DNA of 64,000 nucleotides from JABDOU01 sp041609995 (GTDB lineage Bacteria; Actinomycetota; Acidimicrobiia; Spongiisociales; SHLN01), in the NCBI GenBank assembly GCA_041609995.1, contig JBFIPU010000001.1:49877-113876 (forward strand), in the 5' to 3' direction. Shown in pieces: positions 15,765 to 27,191 of this stretch (within the stretch, counting starts at the first letter, position 1; the number at the start of each line of letters is the position of its first letter). The notes under the pieces were generated by a model, which worked only from the letters and a program-made list of their open reading frames with translations, did no database searches and was not told the origin of the DNA. The position numbers were made by a program, and so were the translations under genes.

Positions 15765-17134
15765 AGGCCGTCATCTTTGGTGGAGGCAACATCGGCCGCG
15801 GCCTCGTCGCTCCGGTGCTCCAGCGAGCGGGCTATGAGATCACAGTCGTGGACGCCGACGAGGGCCTGATCCAGCGCTTGGCGGAGCAACAGAAATTCGA
15901 GGTCGTTCACACCGCCGGCGACCGTGAGACGGTGGCAATCCACCGGGCTGTCCGTGCCCAGGATGAGGAGGCGGTGGTGGCGGCGGTGGCCGAGGCCGAC
16001 CTGGTGGCGACCGCCGTCGGTGGGTCGATCCTGCCGATCCTGGCGGCGCCCATCCGGGCCGGCCTCAATCGAAACTCTCGCGAAACGGTCAATGTGATCG
16101 CATGCGAGAACACGCACCCCAATTCTGCGCTACTCGAGTCGCTGGTCGGTCGAGGGAACCTCACCCGTGACCGCGTCGGGTTCCCAGAGGTCGTCGTCGA
16201 CCGGATCGTGGTGCCCGCCGAAGGGCTGAATGTGTCGGTCGAGCCGACCTTTGAGTTTTTCGTCGACGGTCGCGAGTGGCAAGGGAGCAACCCGCCAGAG
16301 GGCATTCAGCTCGTCGACGACATCGACGCCTACCTCACAAGGAAGCTCTGGCTGGTGAATGGCCTGCACGCAGTCGTCGCCTACCAGGGGCTGCCACGCG
16401 GCTTCCAGTTCATCCATGATGCCATCGCCGACGCGTCGATCGCCGCCGACGTGGGCACGATCGCGGCCAACATGGTGACGATATTGGCGCAGCGCCATCC
16501 CCAGATGTCGCAACAACATCTGGACGCAACGGCGGCGGCGTCTCTTCACCGCTTCGCCGACGCCTCGATCGCCGATCCCTTGACCCGGGTGGCCCGCAAC
16601 CCGCTGGCCAAGCTCGGGGCCGGCGAGCGGATCCTCGGTCCCGCGATCGCCGCCGCCGAAGAAGGCCTGCCCATCGAGCCGCATGCCCGCAGCATTGCCG
16701 CCGCCTTGACCGTCAATCGCTCTGCCACCGTTGAAGGGGCCGAGCTCTTGGACCAAGCAATCCAATCGAAAGGATGGATGAAACTCATGGAAGAGAACGG
16801 AGTCGCCGCCAACAGCCCGCTGATGGCCGCCACCGCCGAGGCGATGGAGTCGACCGAAGATACCGGAGGAAGCCTCACGGAAACCATCACGATCCGAAAC
16901 CCCTCCGGCCTCCACGCCCGGCCGGCATCGATCATTGTCGAGCACGTCAAGTCGACCGGCGCCTCGGTCACCATCCAGAAGGGCGACAAGACCGCCAACG
17001 CAGGCAGCATTCTTAGCGTGCTCACCCTGGGCGCCTCGACCGGCGACGAGGTCACCGTGACGAGTGAAGGCGAGGGGGCGGCCGACGCGATGACGTTCAT
17101 TCGCGACACACTCCTGTCGGAGGAAGCCGAATGA
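15761..17134 (+). CDS. mtlD: Mannitol-1-phosphate 5-dehydrogenase fused to HPr
   Basis: A 457-residue fusion. Residues 1 to about 350 are mannitol-1-phosphate 5-dehydrogenase (NAD-binding MKAVIFGGGNIGRGLVAPVL; catalytic region KLWLVNGLHAVVAYQG), which oxidises the PTS product to fructose-6-phosphate. After a short linker, residues about 372-457 are an HPr domain with phospho-histidine H385 in NPSGLHARPAS and a Ser46-like serine in NAGSILSVL. MtlD alone is about 380 residues, so the HPr is an addition, not a misread. The frame is continuous. An in-frame ATG at 16778 after AAAGGA could give free HPr, but the spacing is short. The start overlaps the EIIA stop. Confidence 0.88.
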   Translation: MKAVIFGGGNIGRGLVAPVLQRAGYEITVVDADEGLIQRLAEQQKFEVVHTAGDRETVAIHRAVRAQDEEAVVAAVAEADLVATAVGGSILPILAAPIRAGLNRNSRETVNVIACENTHPNSALLESLVGRGNLTRDRVGFPEVVVDRIVVPAEGLNVSVEPTFEFFVDGREWQGSNPPEGIQLVDDIDAYLTRKLWLVNGLHAVVAYQGLPRGFQFIHDAIADASIAADVGTIAANMVTILAQRHPQMSQQHLDATAAASLHRFADASIADPLTRVARNPLAKLGAGERILGPAIAAAEEGLPIEPHARSIAAALTVNRSATVEGAELLDQAIQSKGWMKLMEENGVAANSPLMAATAEAMESTEDTGGSLTETITIRNPSGLHARPASIIVEHVKSTGASVTIQKGDKTANAGSILSVLTLGASTGDEVTVTSEGEGAADAMTFIRDTLLSEEAE

Positions 17135-17433
17135 GCCGCCTCGATCAGGCCGGACTCCTGGAGGCGGCCAAGCAGATATTCCAGGCGGAAGCAGACGGGA
17201 CCGGCGCAGCCGATCTGGTCTCGGAGCAGGGATCGATCGTCGTCGAAGCCGATCCCAAGAAGTTCAAGGATGCCTTCAAGCGTCTGAAGAAGGTCGAGGG
17301 CTACCGGTGGATCGTGATCAACCGCGACGATCTCTTCCTGGCCAACTCGCTCTCCATCGGAAGCAAGGCGGGGATCATGGGAGCAGACGGCAAGGTTCTC
17401 AAGGCCGCCGATAAGCCACGCAAACGCCTGTAA
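17131..17433 (+). CDS. Small protein at the end of the mtl operon, function unknown
   Basis: A 100-residue soluble, Lys-rich protein that I do not recognise. It has an N-terminal helix (LDQAGLLEAAKQIFQAEA), a predicted beta-rich middle (GSIVVEADPKKFKDAFKRLKK; YRWIVINRDDLFLANSLSIG) and a basic tail. It overlaps the mtlD-HPr stop by ATGA, so it is translated with the PTS genes and is probably a cytoplasmic accessory of mannitol metabolism or its regulation. No catalytic motif is visible. Confidence 0.7.
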   Translation: MSRLDQAGLLEAAKQIFQAEADGTGAADLVSEQGSIVVEADPKKFKDAFKRLKKVEGYRWIVINRDDLFLANSLSIGSKAGIMGADGKVLKAADKPRKRL

Positions 17434-17448
17434 TCCGGATCGAAACGC

Positions 17449-19881
17449 ATTAAATCTGAAGCTCGGGTTGCTGTTGTTGGCGGCGGGGTTGCGGGGCTGT
17501 CGGCTTTGTATCACCTCACCTTGGAGGGGTGGAACGATGTGGTGTTGCTCGAACGGAACGAACTGACGTCGGGAACGACATGGCATTCGGCTGCTCAGGC
17601 TCCTGCGATCGCTTTCAATCAGCTGTTGCTGTTGATGCGGGACTACACGATCAAGCTGTACGACGAGCTCGCGAACGACCCCGAGTACCCGATCAACTAC
17701 CACCGCAACATCGGCGGTCTGCGCTTGATCACCGATCAGAAGCAGCTCGACGGCTGCCATCACATCCTCTCGGTGGCCAAAGGCCTCGGGTTGGACTTCG
17801 AACTGGTCGACCCATCGGAGGTCGGCAAGCGCAATCCCTTGGTCCGCGAGCATGATCTGCTCGCGGCATTGTGGGACGGCAGGGATGGCGACGTCGACCC
17901 GGCCCAGCTGTGTCAGGCCATGGCCCGTCGCTGCCGTGCTGCGGGAGCGGAAATCTACCGCCATACGCCCGCCACCGGATTCGAACAGAAGCCGGGAGGG
18001 GAGTGGATCGTCGAAACCGAGAAGGGCTCGATCACTGCCGAGCACGTGGTGATCGCGGCCGGTAATCGGGCCAATGAAGTGGGTGCGATGCTCGGCATCG
18101 AGTATCCGGTGATCTCGATGGAGCACATGTACTTCATCACCGAAGACATTCCCGAACTCGTTGGCCGCGTAGAGGATCGGGTGGCGATCGTGCGATGCCC
18201 TCGCGACACGTTCTACATGCGCCAGGAGGGCGCCGGCCTGCTGGTCGGAATCTACGAGTGGGACTGCAAGACGTTCGGGATGGACGGTATCGACCCGAAC
18301 TTCGTCAACGCCTTGTGCCCACCGGACCTCGACCGGCTGCTCCCGAAGCTCGAACCGATCATGGAGCGGGTTCCGGTACTGGCGGATGTGGGAATCCGCT
18401 CGGTCGTCAACGGACCGATCGCGTATTCCGCCGACGCCGGACCATTGGTGGGCAAGCAGCCGGGCTTCCGGAACTTGTGGTCGATGAACGGCATCCGAGT
18501 GGGCATCGGCGAGGGCGGCGGGTACGGCAAGATGCTCGCCCAGATGATCGTGCACGGCGAGACCGAGTGGGACTGCTGGCAGCTCGACCCTCGTCGCCTC
18601 ACCGACCATGCGAACACCGAGTACACCGCGGCGAAGTCGATCGAGGATTACCAGTTGGAGTTTGTCTGGCATCTGCCCCACGAACATCGCCCCGCCGGAC
18701 GTCCCGCGAAGACGAGTCCTATATATCCGGTTCTAGCGCAGAAGGGCGCCGAGTTCGAGGTCATCAATGGCTGGGAACGAACCAGCTTTTACAAGCCGGA
18801 CTCCGATTTCGTCGAAGAACACACCTACGCCTTCGCGAATACCCACGACGTGGTGGCAGCCGAGATCGCGAGCCTCCGTGACGGTGTCGGTCTCGCCGAG
18901 CTGTCGGGATTCAACCACTACAACATCACCGGCACAGACGTGATCGGCTGGCTCAACAGCGTGTCGTGCTCACGAGTCTCGTCGACCGTCGGTCGAGCGA
19001 GCCTGTGCTACTTCCTCACGCCGTCCGGCAATATCGCCAGCGAGGCAACGGTGGTTCCATTGTCGGACGGAAGTGTCTTCTGGGGGTCCGGTGCAGCGGC
19101 CGAGTTCTACGACCGCGACTGGCTTCAAGAGCATCTTCCCGCCGGCTCCGACACTCGAATCGAGAGCCGAACCAACACGCACACGTTGCTGCTGCTCGCC
19201 GGTCCTCGTGCCCGTGATCTGATGACCGCCGTGTCTCCCCGCAGCCAGTGGACCCAGAACGACCTGCCCTGGCTTCGGGCCCGCCGCTGCTACATCGGCC
19301 ACGTCGAAGCCCTCGCCATCGCCGTCAGCTTCTCAGGCGAACAAGCGGTAGAGCTGCACATCCCGAATACACAGTTGTACGCTGCGTACCAGACGCTGAT
19401 TGGGGCCGGTGAAGCGTTCGGCCTGACCCACTTCGGCATGTACGCCATCGACTCCATGCGGATGGAGAAGGGCTACGGCCATTGGAAGGCCGACTTCATC
19501 ACCGAGTTCAACCCCTACGAAGCAGGCCTCGAACGCTTCGTCGATCTGTCCAAGGACTTCCCCGGCAAGCCCGGACTCGAAGCTCAGATTGCTGACGGAA
19601 ACCGACGCCAGCGCGTCGTCCTCGAGATCGACAGCACTGATGCCCCGGCCCAGCCAGGCGAGGGCGTGTTCGCCGGCGACGAACCCGCCGGTGTGATCAC
19701 ATCGGGAGCCTGGGGCCACCGAGTCGGCAAGAATCTCGCAATGGCCTATGTCCACCCCGACCACGCGCAGGAACAGACCGAACTGACCGTCTGGCTTCTC
19801 GGCCGACCCGTAGGTGCAGCCGTCACGACCCTGTGTGCTTTCGACCCCGACAACACCGTACCCCGGGGTGTTGAGGCGTGA
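17449..19881 (+). CDS. Second dimethylglycine dehydrogenase-like flavoprotein with GcvT C-terminus, apparent AUU start
   Basis: An 810-residue protein with an N-terminal FAD domain (KSEARVAVVGGGVAG; covalent-flavin histidine H46 in SGTTWHSAAQ) and a C-terminal folate-binding aminomethyltransferase half (from about residue 440). Homologues begin M-K-S-E-A-R, and here the matching codon is ATT at 17449. The stop codon of the small gene lies upstream in frame, and no ATG, GTG or TTG occurs between them. A TTG at 17506 would delete the FAD-binding loop. The real start is therefore AUU or a mutated ATG. It probably oxidises a methylated glycine or similar amine. It follows the mtl operon by 15 bases, but its function looks unrelated. 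Confidence 0.8.
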   Translation: MKSEARVAVVGGGVAGLSALYHLTLEGWNDVVLLERNELTSGTTWHSAAQAPAIAFNQLLLLMRDYTIKLYDELANDPEYPINYHRNIGGLRLITDQKQLDGCHHILSVAKGLGLDFELVDPSEVGKRNPLVREHDLLAALWDGRDGDVDPAQLCQAMARRCRAAGAEIYRHTPATGFEQKPGGEWIVETEKGSITAEHVVIAAGNRANEVGAMLGIEYPVISMEHMYFITEDIPELVGRVEDRVAIVRCPRDTFYMRQEGAGLLVGIYEWDCKTFGMDGIDPNFVNALCPPDLDRLLPKLEPIMERVPVLADVGIRSVVNGPIAYSADAGPLVGKQPGFRNLWSMNGIRVGIGEGGGYGKMLAQMIVHGETEWDCWQLDPRRLTDHANTEYTAAKSIEDYQLEFVWHLPHEHRPAGRPAKTSPIYPVLAQKGAEFEVINGWERTSFYKPDSDFVEEHTYAFANTHDVVAAEIASLRDGVGLAELSGFNHYNITGTDVIGWLNSVSCSRVSSTVGRASLCYFLTPSGNIASEATVVPLSDGSVFWGSGAAAEFYDRDWLQEHLPAGSDTRIESRTNTHTLLLLAGPRARDLMTAVSPRSQWTQNDLPWLRARRCYIGHVEALAIAVSFSGEQAVELHIPNTQLYAAYQTLIGAGEAFGLTHFGMYAIDSMRMEKGYGHWKADFITEFNPYEAGLERFVDLSKDFPGKPGLEAQIADGNRRQRVVLEIDSTDAPAQPGEGVFAGDEPAGVITSGAWGHRVGKNLAMAYVHPDHAQEQTELTVWLLGRPVGAAVTTLCAFDPDNTVPRGVEA

Positions 19882-20049
19882 GTCCGGCTGCTAGTTCGTC
19901 GATGAATGAGACGAGCAGTGACTATCGCCTATGTCCAGCGGGCTCAGCGACCGCTCAATGGGTCCGATGGCAAGGTCCGTCAACGGGTAGGCGAACTCGC
20001 TCGACGTAGGTCGTGAGACCGAGGCTACCAACCGGATAGGCTGGCCGCC

Positions 20050-20391
20050 GTGGCCATCTCCATCAAGCGCGTCTGGGATCCCAGGGAGCCATCGGACGGA
20101 TCCCGATGGCTGGTCAGCCGGCGCTGGCCTCCCGGCGTTCGATCGGACTCACTGGCGATGGTCGGGTGGATCCGGGAGCTGGCGCCCGACCGCAAGCTCG
20201 AAAAGCTGATGCGCCGCTCCTGGCAGGAGTTCGAGGCGCAGTATCGGGAGCAATTGCCTTCTCTGGAACGCCATTGGGAGCCGATCGTGCGCCAGGCGCG
20301 GTTGGGACGAGTCACACTGCTCTACACCACCAAGGACCGTGAGCACAACCACGCCCGCGTCCTGGCCGGCTTCCTCAACAAACAGATCTGA
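20050..20391 (+). CDS. DUF488 family protein
   Basis: A 113-residue protein matching DUF488 over its length: IKRVWDPREPSDG at the start, LVSRRWPPGVRSDSLAMVGWIRELAPDRKL in the middle and VTLLYTTKDREHNHARVLAGFL at the end. The family is widespread, small and uncharacterised. It starts at GTG. The 168 bases upstream hold no gene and no clear motif. It precedes the SDR gene by 15 bases and may share its transcript. Confidence 0.8.
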   Translation: MAISIKRVWDPREPSDGSRWLVSRRWPPGVRSDSLAMVGWIRELAPDRKLEKLMRRSWQEFEAQYREQLPSLERHWEPIVRQARLGRVTLLYTTKDREHNHARVLAGFLNKQI

Positions 20392-20406
20392 CAAGGGAGA
20401 ACACCC

Positions 20407-21168
20407 ATGACGCTCGACAGCAGCTCGGCCATCGTGACCGGAGGCGCCTCCGGATTGGGAGAGGCCACCGCCCGGCTGCTTTCGCAGCACGGGGCAGCGG
20501 TGGTTGTCGTCGATACCCAGGAAGTAAAGGCCGACACCGTGGCGGCCGACATCGGGGGACGGGCGGTCCCGGCAGATGTCACCAGCGATGAAGGTATCCA
20601 ACAGGCCGTACGGGTCGCCACGGAGATGGCCCCCCTGCGGTCGTTGGTCAACTGTGCCGGCATCGGATGGGCGCAGCGAACCATCGGCCGCGACGGCATT
20701 CCTCACGGCCTCGACACCTTCCAGAAAGTCATTGCGGTCAACCTCGTCGGCACCTTCAACAGCATTCGACTGGCTGCCCAGGCGATGTCAGAGAACGAAC
20801 CGGACGCACAGGGTGAGCGGGGCGCCATCGTCAACACGGCCTCGGTGGCAGCCATCGACGGCCAGATCGGCCAGGCGGCCTATTCCGCCTCCAAAGGAGG
20901 CGTGGTCGGTATGACGCTCCCGGTGGCCAGAGACCTCGCCGCCGTCGGCATCCGGGTCTCGACCATCGCCCCTGGTTTGATCGACACTCCCCTGTTCGAC
21001 TCCCTGCCGGACGAAGCCAAAACCGCACTCGGCCAGTCGGTGCTGTTCCCCCGCCGTCTGGGCCAGCCGTCCGAATACGCCGAGCTGGCTTTGTTCCTGC
21101 TGACCCACCCGTACATGAACGCAGAGATCATCCGGATGGACGGTGGCATCCGGATGCCCCCCAAGTAG
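20407..21168 (+). CDS. SDR-family 3-hydroxyacyl-CoA dehydrogenase-like oxidoreductase
   Basis: A 253-residue short-chain dehydrogenase. The cofactor loop is TGGASGLG (residues 11-18), the NCAG motif follows at about 83, and the catalytic pair is Y159 and K163 (YSASK). Closest in pattern to type 2 3-hydroxyacyl-CoA dehydrogenases (HSD17B10 type; note [25 protein letters not shown] and IDTPLF), which act on branched or straight acyl-CoA. It is preceded by GGGAG and is followed without any gap by the acyl-CoA thioesterase gene, which supports a fatty-acyl role. Confidence 0.83.
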   Translation: MTLDSSSAIVTGGASGLGEATARLLSQHGAAVVVVDTQEVKADTVAADIGGRAVPADVTSDEGIQQAVRVATEMAPLRSLVNCAGIGWAQRTIGRDGIPHGLDTFQKVIAVNLVGTFNSIRLAAQAMSENEPDAQGERGAIVNTASVAAIDGQIGQAAYSASKGGVVGMTLPVARDLAAVGIRVSTIAPGLIDTPLFDSLPDEAKTALGQSVLFPRRLGQPSEYAELALFLLTHPYMNAEIIRMDGGIRMPPK

Positions 21169-22038
21169 ATGGACGCGTCCCAACCCGCGTCGGCCGACCA
21201 GGCCGACGTCGACGCCCTGGTCGCCAGCCTCGATCTGGAGGAGATCGACCTGAACCTCTACCGAGGCCACCCGACCTACTGGGAGCGGGTCCGGCTGTTC
21301 GGGGGGATCGTGGCAGCCCAGGCGTTGTCGGCTGCCTACAAGACGATCGACAGAATCGAGGTGCACTCGCTCCACTCCTACTTCCTGCTGCCAGGCAACC
21401 CCGGTCTGCCCGTCATCTACGACGTGGATCGAATACGGGACGGACGGTCGTTTGCCACCAGGCGGATCGTGGCCCGGCAGCGGGGTGAGGCGATCTTCAA
21501 TCTGGCCGCGTCGTTCCATCGCCCAGAGGACGGCTTCGATCACCAGCAGCGCATGCCGGAGACCGCCGGCCCGCTGGAGTTCCCTTCGGCCGAGGACTTC
21601 GGGCTGACCCCCCGCGATTTCTTTCCGCACAACTGGGATACACGGGGCATCCCGATCGAACTGCGCCACGACCGGGCGCCGAGCGAATGGCAGCCGGGGG
21701 CGCTGGAGCGACAGATGTGGTTTCGTATCAACGGAGCGCTCCCGGATCAGCCCAGGGTCCACAACATCCTGTTGACGTACCTCAGCGACCTCGCATTGAT
21801 GGGCACCGCCGTGCGCACCCACGCCCCCAGTTTCGAAGAGATCATGGGAGCGAGCCTCGATCACGCCATGTGGTTCCACCGGCCGGTGCTCGCCAACGAG
21901 TGGCTCCTCTACGACATGCGATCGCCGTCGGCGTCGGGTGCGAGAGGCTTCAACATCGGGCACATCTACACCGAATCCGGAACTCTGGTCGCATCGACCG
22001 CCCAGGAGGGGTTGATGCGGCCGCGCCGCCGGACCTGA
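21169..22038 (+). CDS. tesB: Acyl-CoA thioesterase II
   Basis: A 289-residue double-hotdog thioesterase matching TesB: LYRGHPTYWERVRLFGGIVAAQALSAA near the start, HSLHSYFLLPGNPGLPVIYDV, and the second hotdog ending WLLYDMRSPSASGARGFNIGHIYTESG. It hydrolyses acyl-CoA to free acid and CoA in the cytoplasm. Length is normal for the family. Its ATG directly abuts the SDR stop, so they form one operon, and its stop lies 67 bases before the glycine riboswitch region. Confidence 0.88.
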   Translation: MDASQPASADQADVDALVASLDLEEIDLNLYRGHPTYWERVRLFGGIVAAQALSAAYKTIDRIEVHSLHSYFLLPGNPGLPVIYDVDRIRDGRSFATRRIVARQRGEAIFNLAASFHRPEDGFDHQQRMPETAGPLEFPSAEDFGLTPRDFFPHNWDTRGIPIELRHDRAPSEWQPGALERQMWFRINGALPDQPRVHNILLTYLSDLALMGTAVRTHAPSFEEIMGASLDHAMWFHRPVLANEWLLYDMRSPSASGARGFNIGHIYTESGTLVASTAQEGLMRPRRRT

Positions 22039-22105
22039 GCGCGGATGGAGGCGCCTCGTTCGGCGCTAGGGTGGGTTGACAACTGAAGACACGCTGATTT
22101 GAGCT

Positions 22106-22358
22106 GTTGCGAGAGAGAGCCAGCCCAGAATCCGCCACGCGAGAGCGTGGCGCCAGACCGTGACAGGAGACCGGGACGGTCGGGGTTGGACGCCGAAGGG
22201 GCAAGGGCACCGCTGATCCAGGCCGTGACCCGAAACTCTCCGGCAAAAGGATCACAGCGGCGACAGCACTCTGGAGAGCGGACCATCCGCACCGAAGGGG
22301 CAATCTCTCAGGTGATCTCCCCGGTGGCAGGACCACCGGGTCGGATCGAGGACAGGGC
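22106..22358 (+). promoter_or_regulatory. Tandem glycine riboswitch upstream of gcvT
   Basis: Two successive glycine aptamers can be read. The first has GCGAGAGAG (about 22109-22117), GCCGAAGGGGCAAG (22192-22205) and ACTCTCCGGCAAAAGGA. The second has CTGGAGAGCGGAC (22271-22283), ACCGAAGGGGCAATCTCTCAGG (22291-22312) and ends near GGACAGGG. The first carries a long extra stem (22133-22153). The leader is followed at once by an intrinsic terminator and then gcvT, so it should permit transcription when glycine binds. Exact boundaries are approximate. Confidence 0.85.
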
Positions 22359-22360
22359 AA

Positions 22361-22397
22361 ACGGATAGGAAGCCGGCCGGCCCTATCCGTTTTTCTT
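22361..22397 (+). terminator. Intrinsic terminator of the glycine riboswitch
   Basis: ACGGATAGG (22361-22369) pairs with CCTATCCGT (22382-22390), enclosing a G+C-rich loop, and is followed by TTTTCTT. It lies between the second aptamer and gcvT, as expected of a glycine-on expression platform. Confidence 0.8.
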
Positions 22398-22416
22398 GAT
22401 GGCAGATGGGAAGAAC

Positions 22417-23547
22417 ATGTCCGAAACGGCGGAAGAGCAGGCAACGGAGCTGAAACGAACCGCCCTACACGACCGCCACGTGGAGCTGGGTGCCCGCATG
22501 GTGGAGTTCGCCGGCCACTCGATGCCGGTGCTGTACGAGACCGGGCCGATCGAAGAACACCACATCACGCGTCGCAGCGTCGGTATCTTCGACATCGACC
22601 ACATGGGCCAGGTGGCCGTCGGCGGGCCGGACGCCGTGGCGTTTCTCGAACACATCGTCACCAGCAACATCGCAGAGTTGGGAGAGCACCAATCCCGCTA
22701 CGGGCTGATGCTCCACGAGCACGGGGGTGTCGTCGACGACGTCTTCGTGTATCGGCTCGATGATCACTACATGGTGGTGATCAATGCGGACAACCGTGAC
22801 AAGGACATCGCCCACATGCGCCACCACGCCGCCCCGTTCGATGTGACGCTCGAGGATCTCTCCGAAGAAACCTACATGCTGGCAGTCCAGGGGCCGCGGG
22901 CCATCGAACTCCTGGACAAGCTCACCGAGCACGACATCGACGGCATCGAACGCTTCTCGTCGGCTCGGGTCGAGCTGATCGGAGTGCCGATGGTCGTTGG
23001 CCGAACCGGCTACACCGGAGAAGACGGGGTCGAGCTGTATTTCGGCGACCAACACGCTCACCGGGTGTGGAATGCGCTGCTCGACGCCGGCACCGAACAC
23101 GACATCGAAGTCGCTCCAATCGGCCTGGCGGCGAGAGACAGCCTGCGGTTCGAGCCCGGCTTCGCACTGTATGGTCACGAGATCTCCGACAACATCAACC
23201 CGCTCGAGGCGCGGCTGGCTTGGGCGATCGATTTCGACAAGGACTTTGTCGGCAAAGCAGCCCTGCTGGCTCACCGGGACCGGGGGGTGGGCCGCAAGCT
23301 CGTCACCTTCGTGCTCACCGACAAAGGAGTGCCGCGGGAGGGTTATCCCGTGCTCAATCAGGACGGCGAAGAGATCGGAGTCGTCGTCACCGGGATGTAT
23401 GCCCCCACGGTTGACGCCTACGCCGGTAATGCTGTCGTCGAGGCTGCCTACGCAGCCACCGACACGCCAATTCAGATAGAAATCAGAAACAAGCCGAAGG
23501 CGGCGGTGGTCGTGAAGCGCCCGCTGTATCGCCCGGCATATCGGTAG
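22417..23547 (+). CDS. gcvT: Glycine cleavage system T protein (aminomethyltransferase)
   Basis: A 376-residue GcvT. It releases ammonia from the aminomethyl group carried on the H protein and makes methylene-tetrahydrofolate. Typical segments are ALHDRHVELGARMVEFAGHSMP, MGQVAVGGPDAVAFLEHIVT and RTGYTGEDGVELYF. I start at the ATG at 22417 (MSETAEEQ), which follows GGGAAG; an ATG at 22399 lies almost in the terminator tail. First gene of gcvT-gcvH-gcvP; expression is probably set by the riboswitch upstream. Confidence 0.9.
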   Translation: MSETAEEQATELKRTALHDRHVELGARMVEFAGHSMPVLYETGPIEEHHITRRSVGIFDIDHMGQVAVGGPDAVAFLEHIVTSNIAELGEHQSRYGLMLHEHGGVVDDVFVYRLDDHYMVVINADNRDKDIAHMRHHAAPFDVTLEDLSEETYMLAVQGPRAIELLDKLTEHDIDGIERFSSARVELIGVPMVVGRTGYTGEDGVELYFGDQHAHRVWNALLDAGTEHDIEVAPIGLAARDSLRFEPGFALYGHEISDNINPLEARLAWAIDFDKDFVGKAALLAHRDRGVGRKLVTFVLTDKGVPREGYPVLNQDGEEIGVVVTGMYAPTVDAYAGNAVVEAAYAATDTPIQIEIRNKPKAAVVVKRPLYRPAYR

Positions 23548-23555
23548 GAGGACCG

Positions 23556-23939
23556 ATGGAACTCGACGAAAACGCCAAATACGCCCAGACACACGAGTGG
23601 GCCCGGGTGGAGGACGAGCTGGTGGTGGTCGGTATCAGCGACCACGCCCAGGACAGTATGAGCGACATCGTGTACGTCGAGCTCCCCGAGGTGGGGGACT
23701 CCATGGAACAGGGCGAGGAGTTCGGAGTTGTCGAGTCAGCCAAAGCCGTGAGCGATGTCTACATGCCGGTGTCGGGCGAGATCGTGGACGTCAACACCAC
23801 GCTCGACGCCAGCCCGGAGCTCGTGAACAGTTCACCTTATGGCGACGGCTGGATGATCAAGATACGCCCGTCCGATCCGTCCCAGCTGGACGGACTGCTG
23901 GCCCCCGAGGACTACCGGGCCCACGTGGACGCCGGCTAG
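23556..23939 (+). CDS. gcvH: Glycine cleavage system H protein
   Basis: A 127-residue lipoyl carrier. The lipoylated lysine is K63 in FGVVESAKAVSDVY. It shuttles the aminomethyl group between the P, T and L proteins. TAGGAGGACCG gives a strong ribosome site, and the gene starts 8 bases after gcvT. Length is normal. Confidence 0.95.
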   Translation: MELDENAKYAQTHEWARVEDELVVVGISDHAQDSMSDIVYVELPEVGDSMEQGEEFGVVESAKAVSDVYMPVSGEIVDVNTTLDASPELVNSSPYGDGWMIKIRPSDPSQLDGLLAPEDYRAHVDAG

Positions 23940-23951
23940 GAGGTAGCGAGG

Positions 23952-26774
<2,823 letters not shown>

Positions 26775-26831
26775 CGAGGTCGATCGCCTGCGGTGAGCTG
26801 CTGCGGAGGTCGAGGAGAGAAGGAGGAATAC

Positions 26832-27191
26832 GTGAACAATTCCAGAACACCGGGAGCCACGAATCAGCTCTTCGCACGCGCCCGGGATTTGATGACCGTC
26901 GACCGCCTCGTGGGCGATCCCATCGAACGTGACGGCACTCTGATCATTCCCGTGGTCTCTGTGCGTGGCGCGGGCGGCTTCGGCGAGGGCACCGGCACGA
27001 ATAGTGACGGTTCAGTAGCCGGCGCCGGCGAGGGGGGCGGCTTCGGTGTCTCGGGTCGACCCGTTGGTGCCTACGTGATGAGAGACGGGCACGTCGAGTG
27101 GACTCCGGCTGTCGACGTCGTGCGGATGTTCGTCACCCTGTGCCTGACGGTTGCGGTGCTTCTTCTGTCCCGGCGGACCGGCAGCGGATGA
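26832..27191 (+). CDS. GerW/YtfJ-like protein
   Basis: A 119-residue protein starting at GTG behind GAAGGAGG. The region VDRLVGDPIERDGTLIIPVVSVRGAGGFGEGTG and the Gly-rich GGGFGVSGRPVGAYVMRDGHVEWTP match the GerW/YtfJ family. The C-terminus is a single hydrophobic helix (VVRMFVTLCLTVAVLLL) that may anchor it in the membrane. In Bacillus the family is linked to spores, but actinobacterial members are common and of unknown role. It overlaps the next gene by ATGA and follows gcvP closely, so it may be in the same transcript. Confidence 0.8.
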   Translation: MNNSRTPGATNQLFARARDLMTVDRLVGDPIERDGTLIIPVVSVRGAGGFGEGTGTNSDGSVAGAGEGGGFGVSGRPVGAYVMRDGHVEWTPAVDVVRMFVTLCLTVAVLLLSRRTGSG

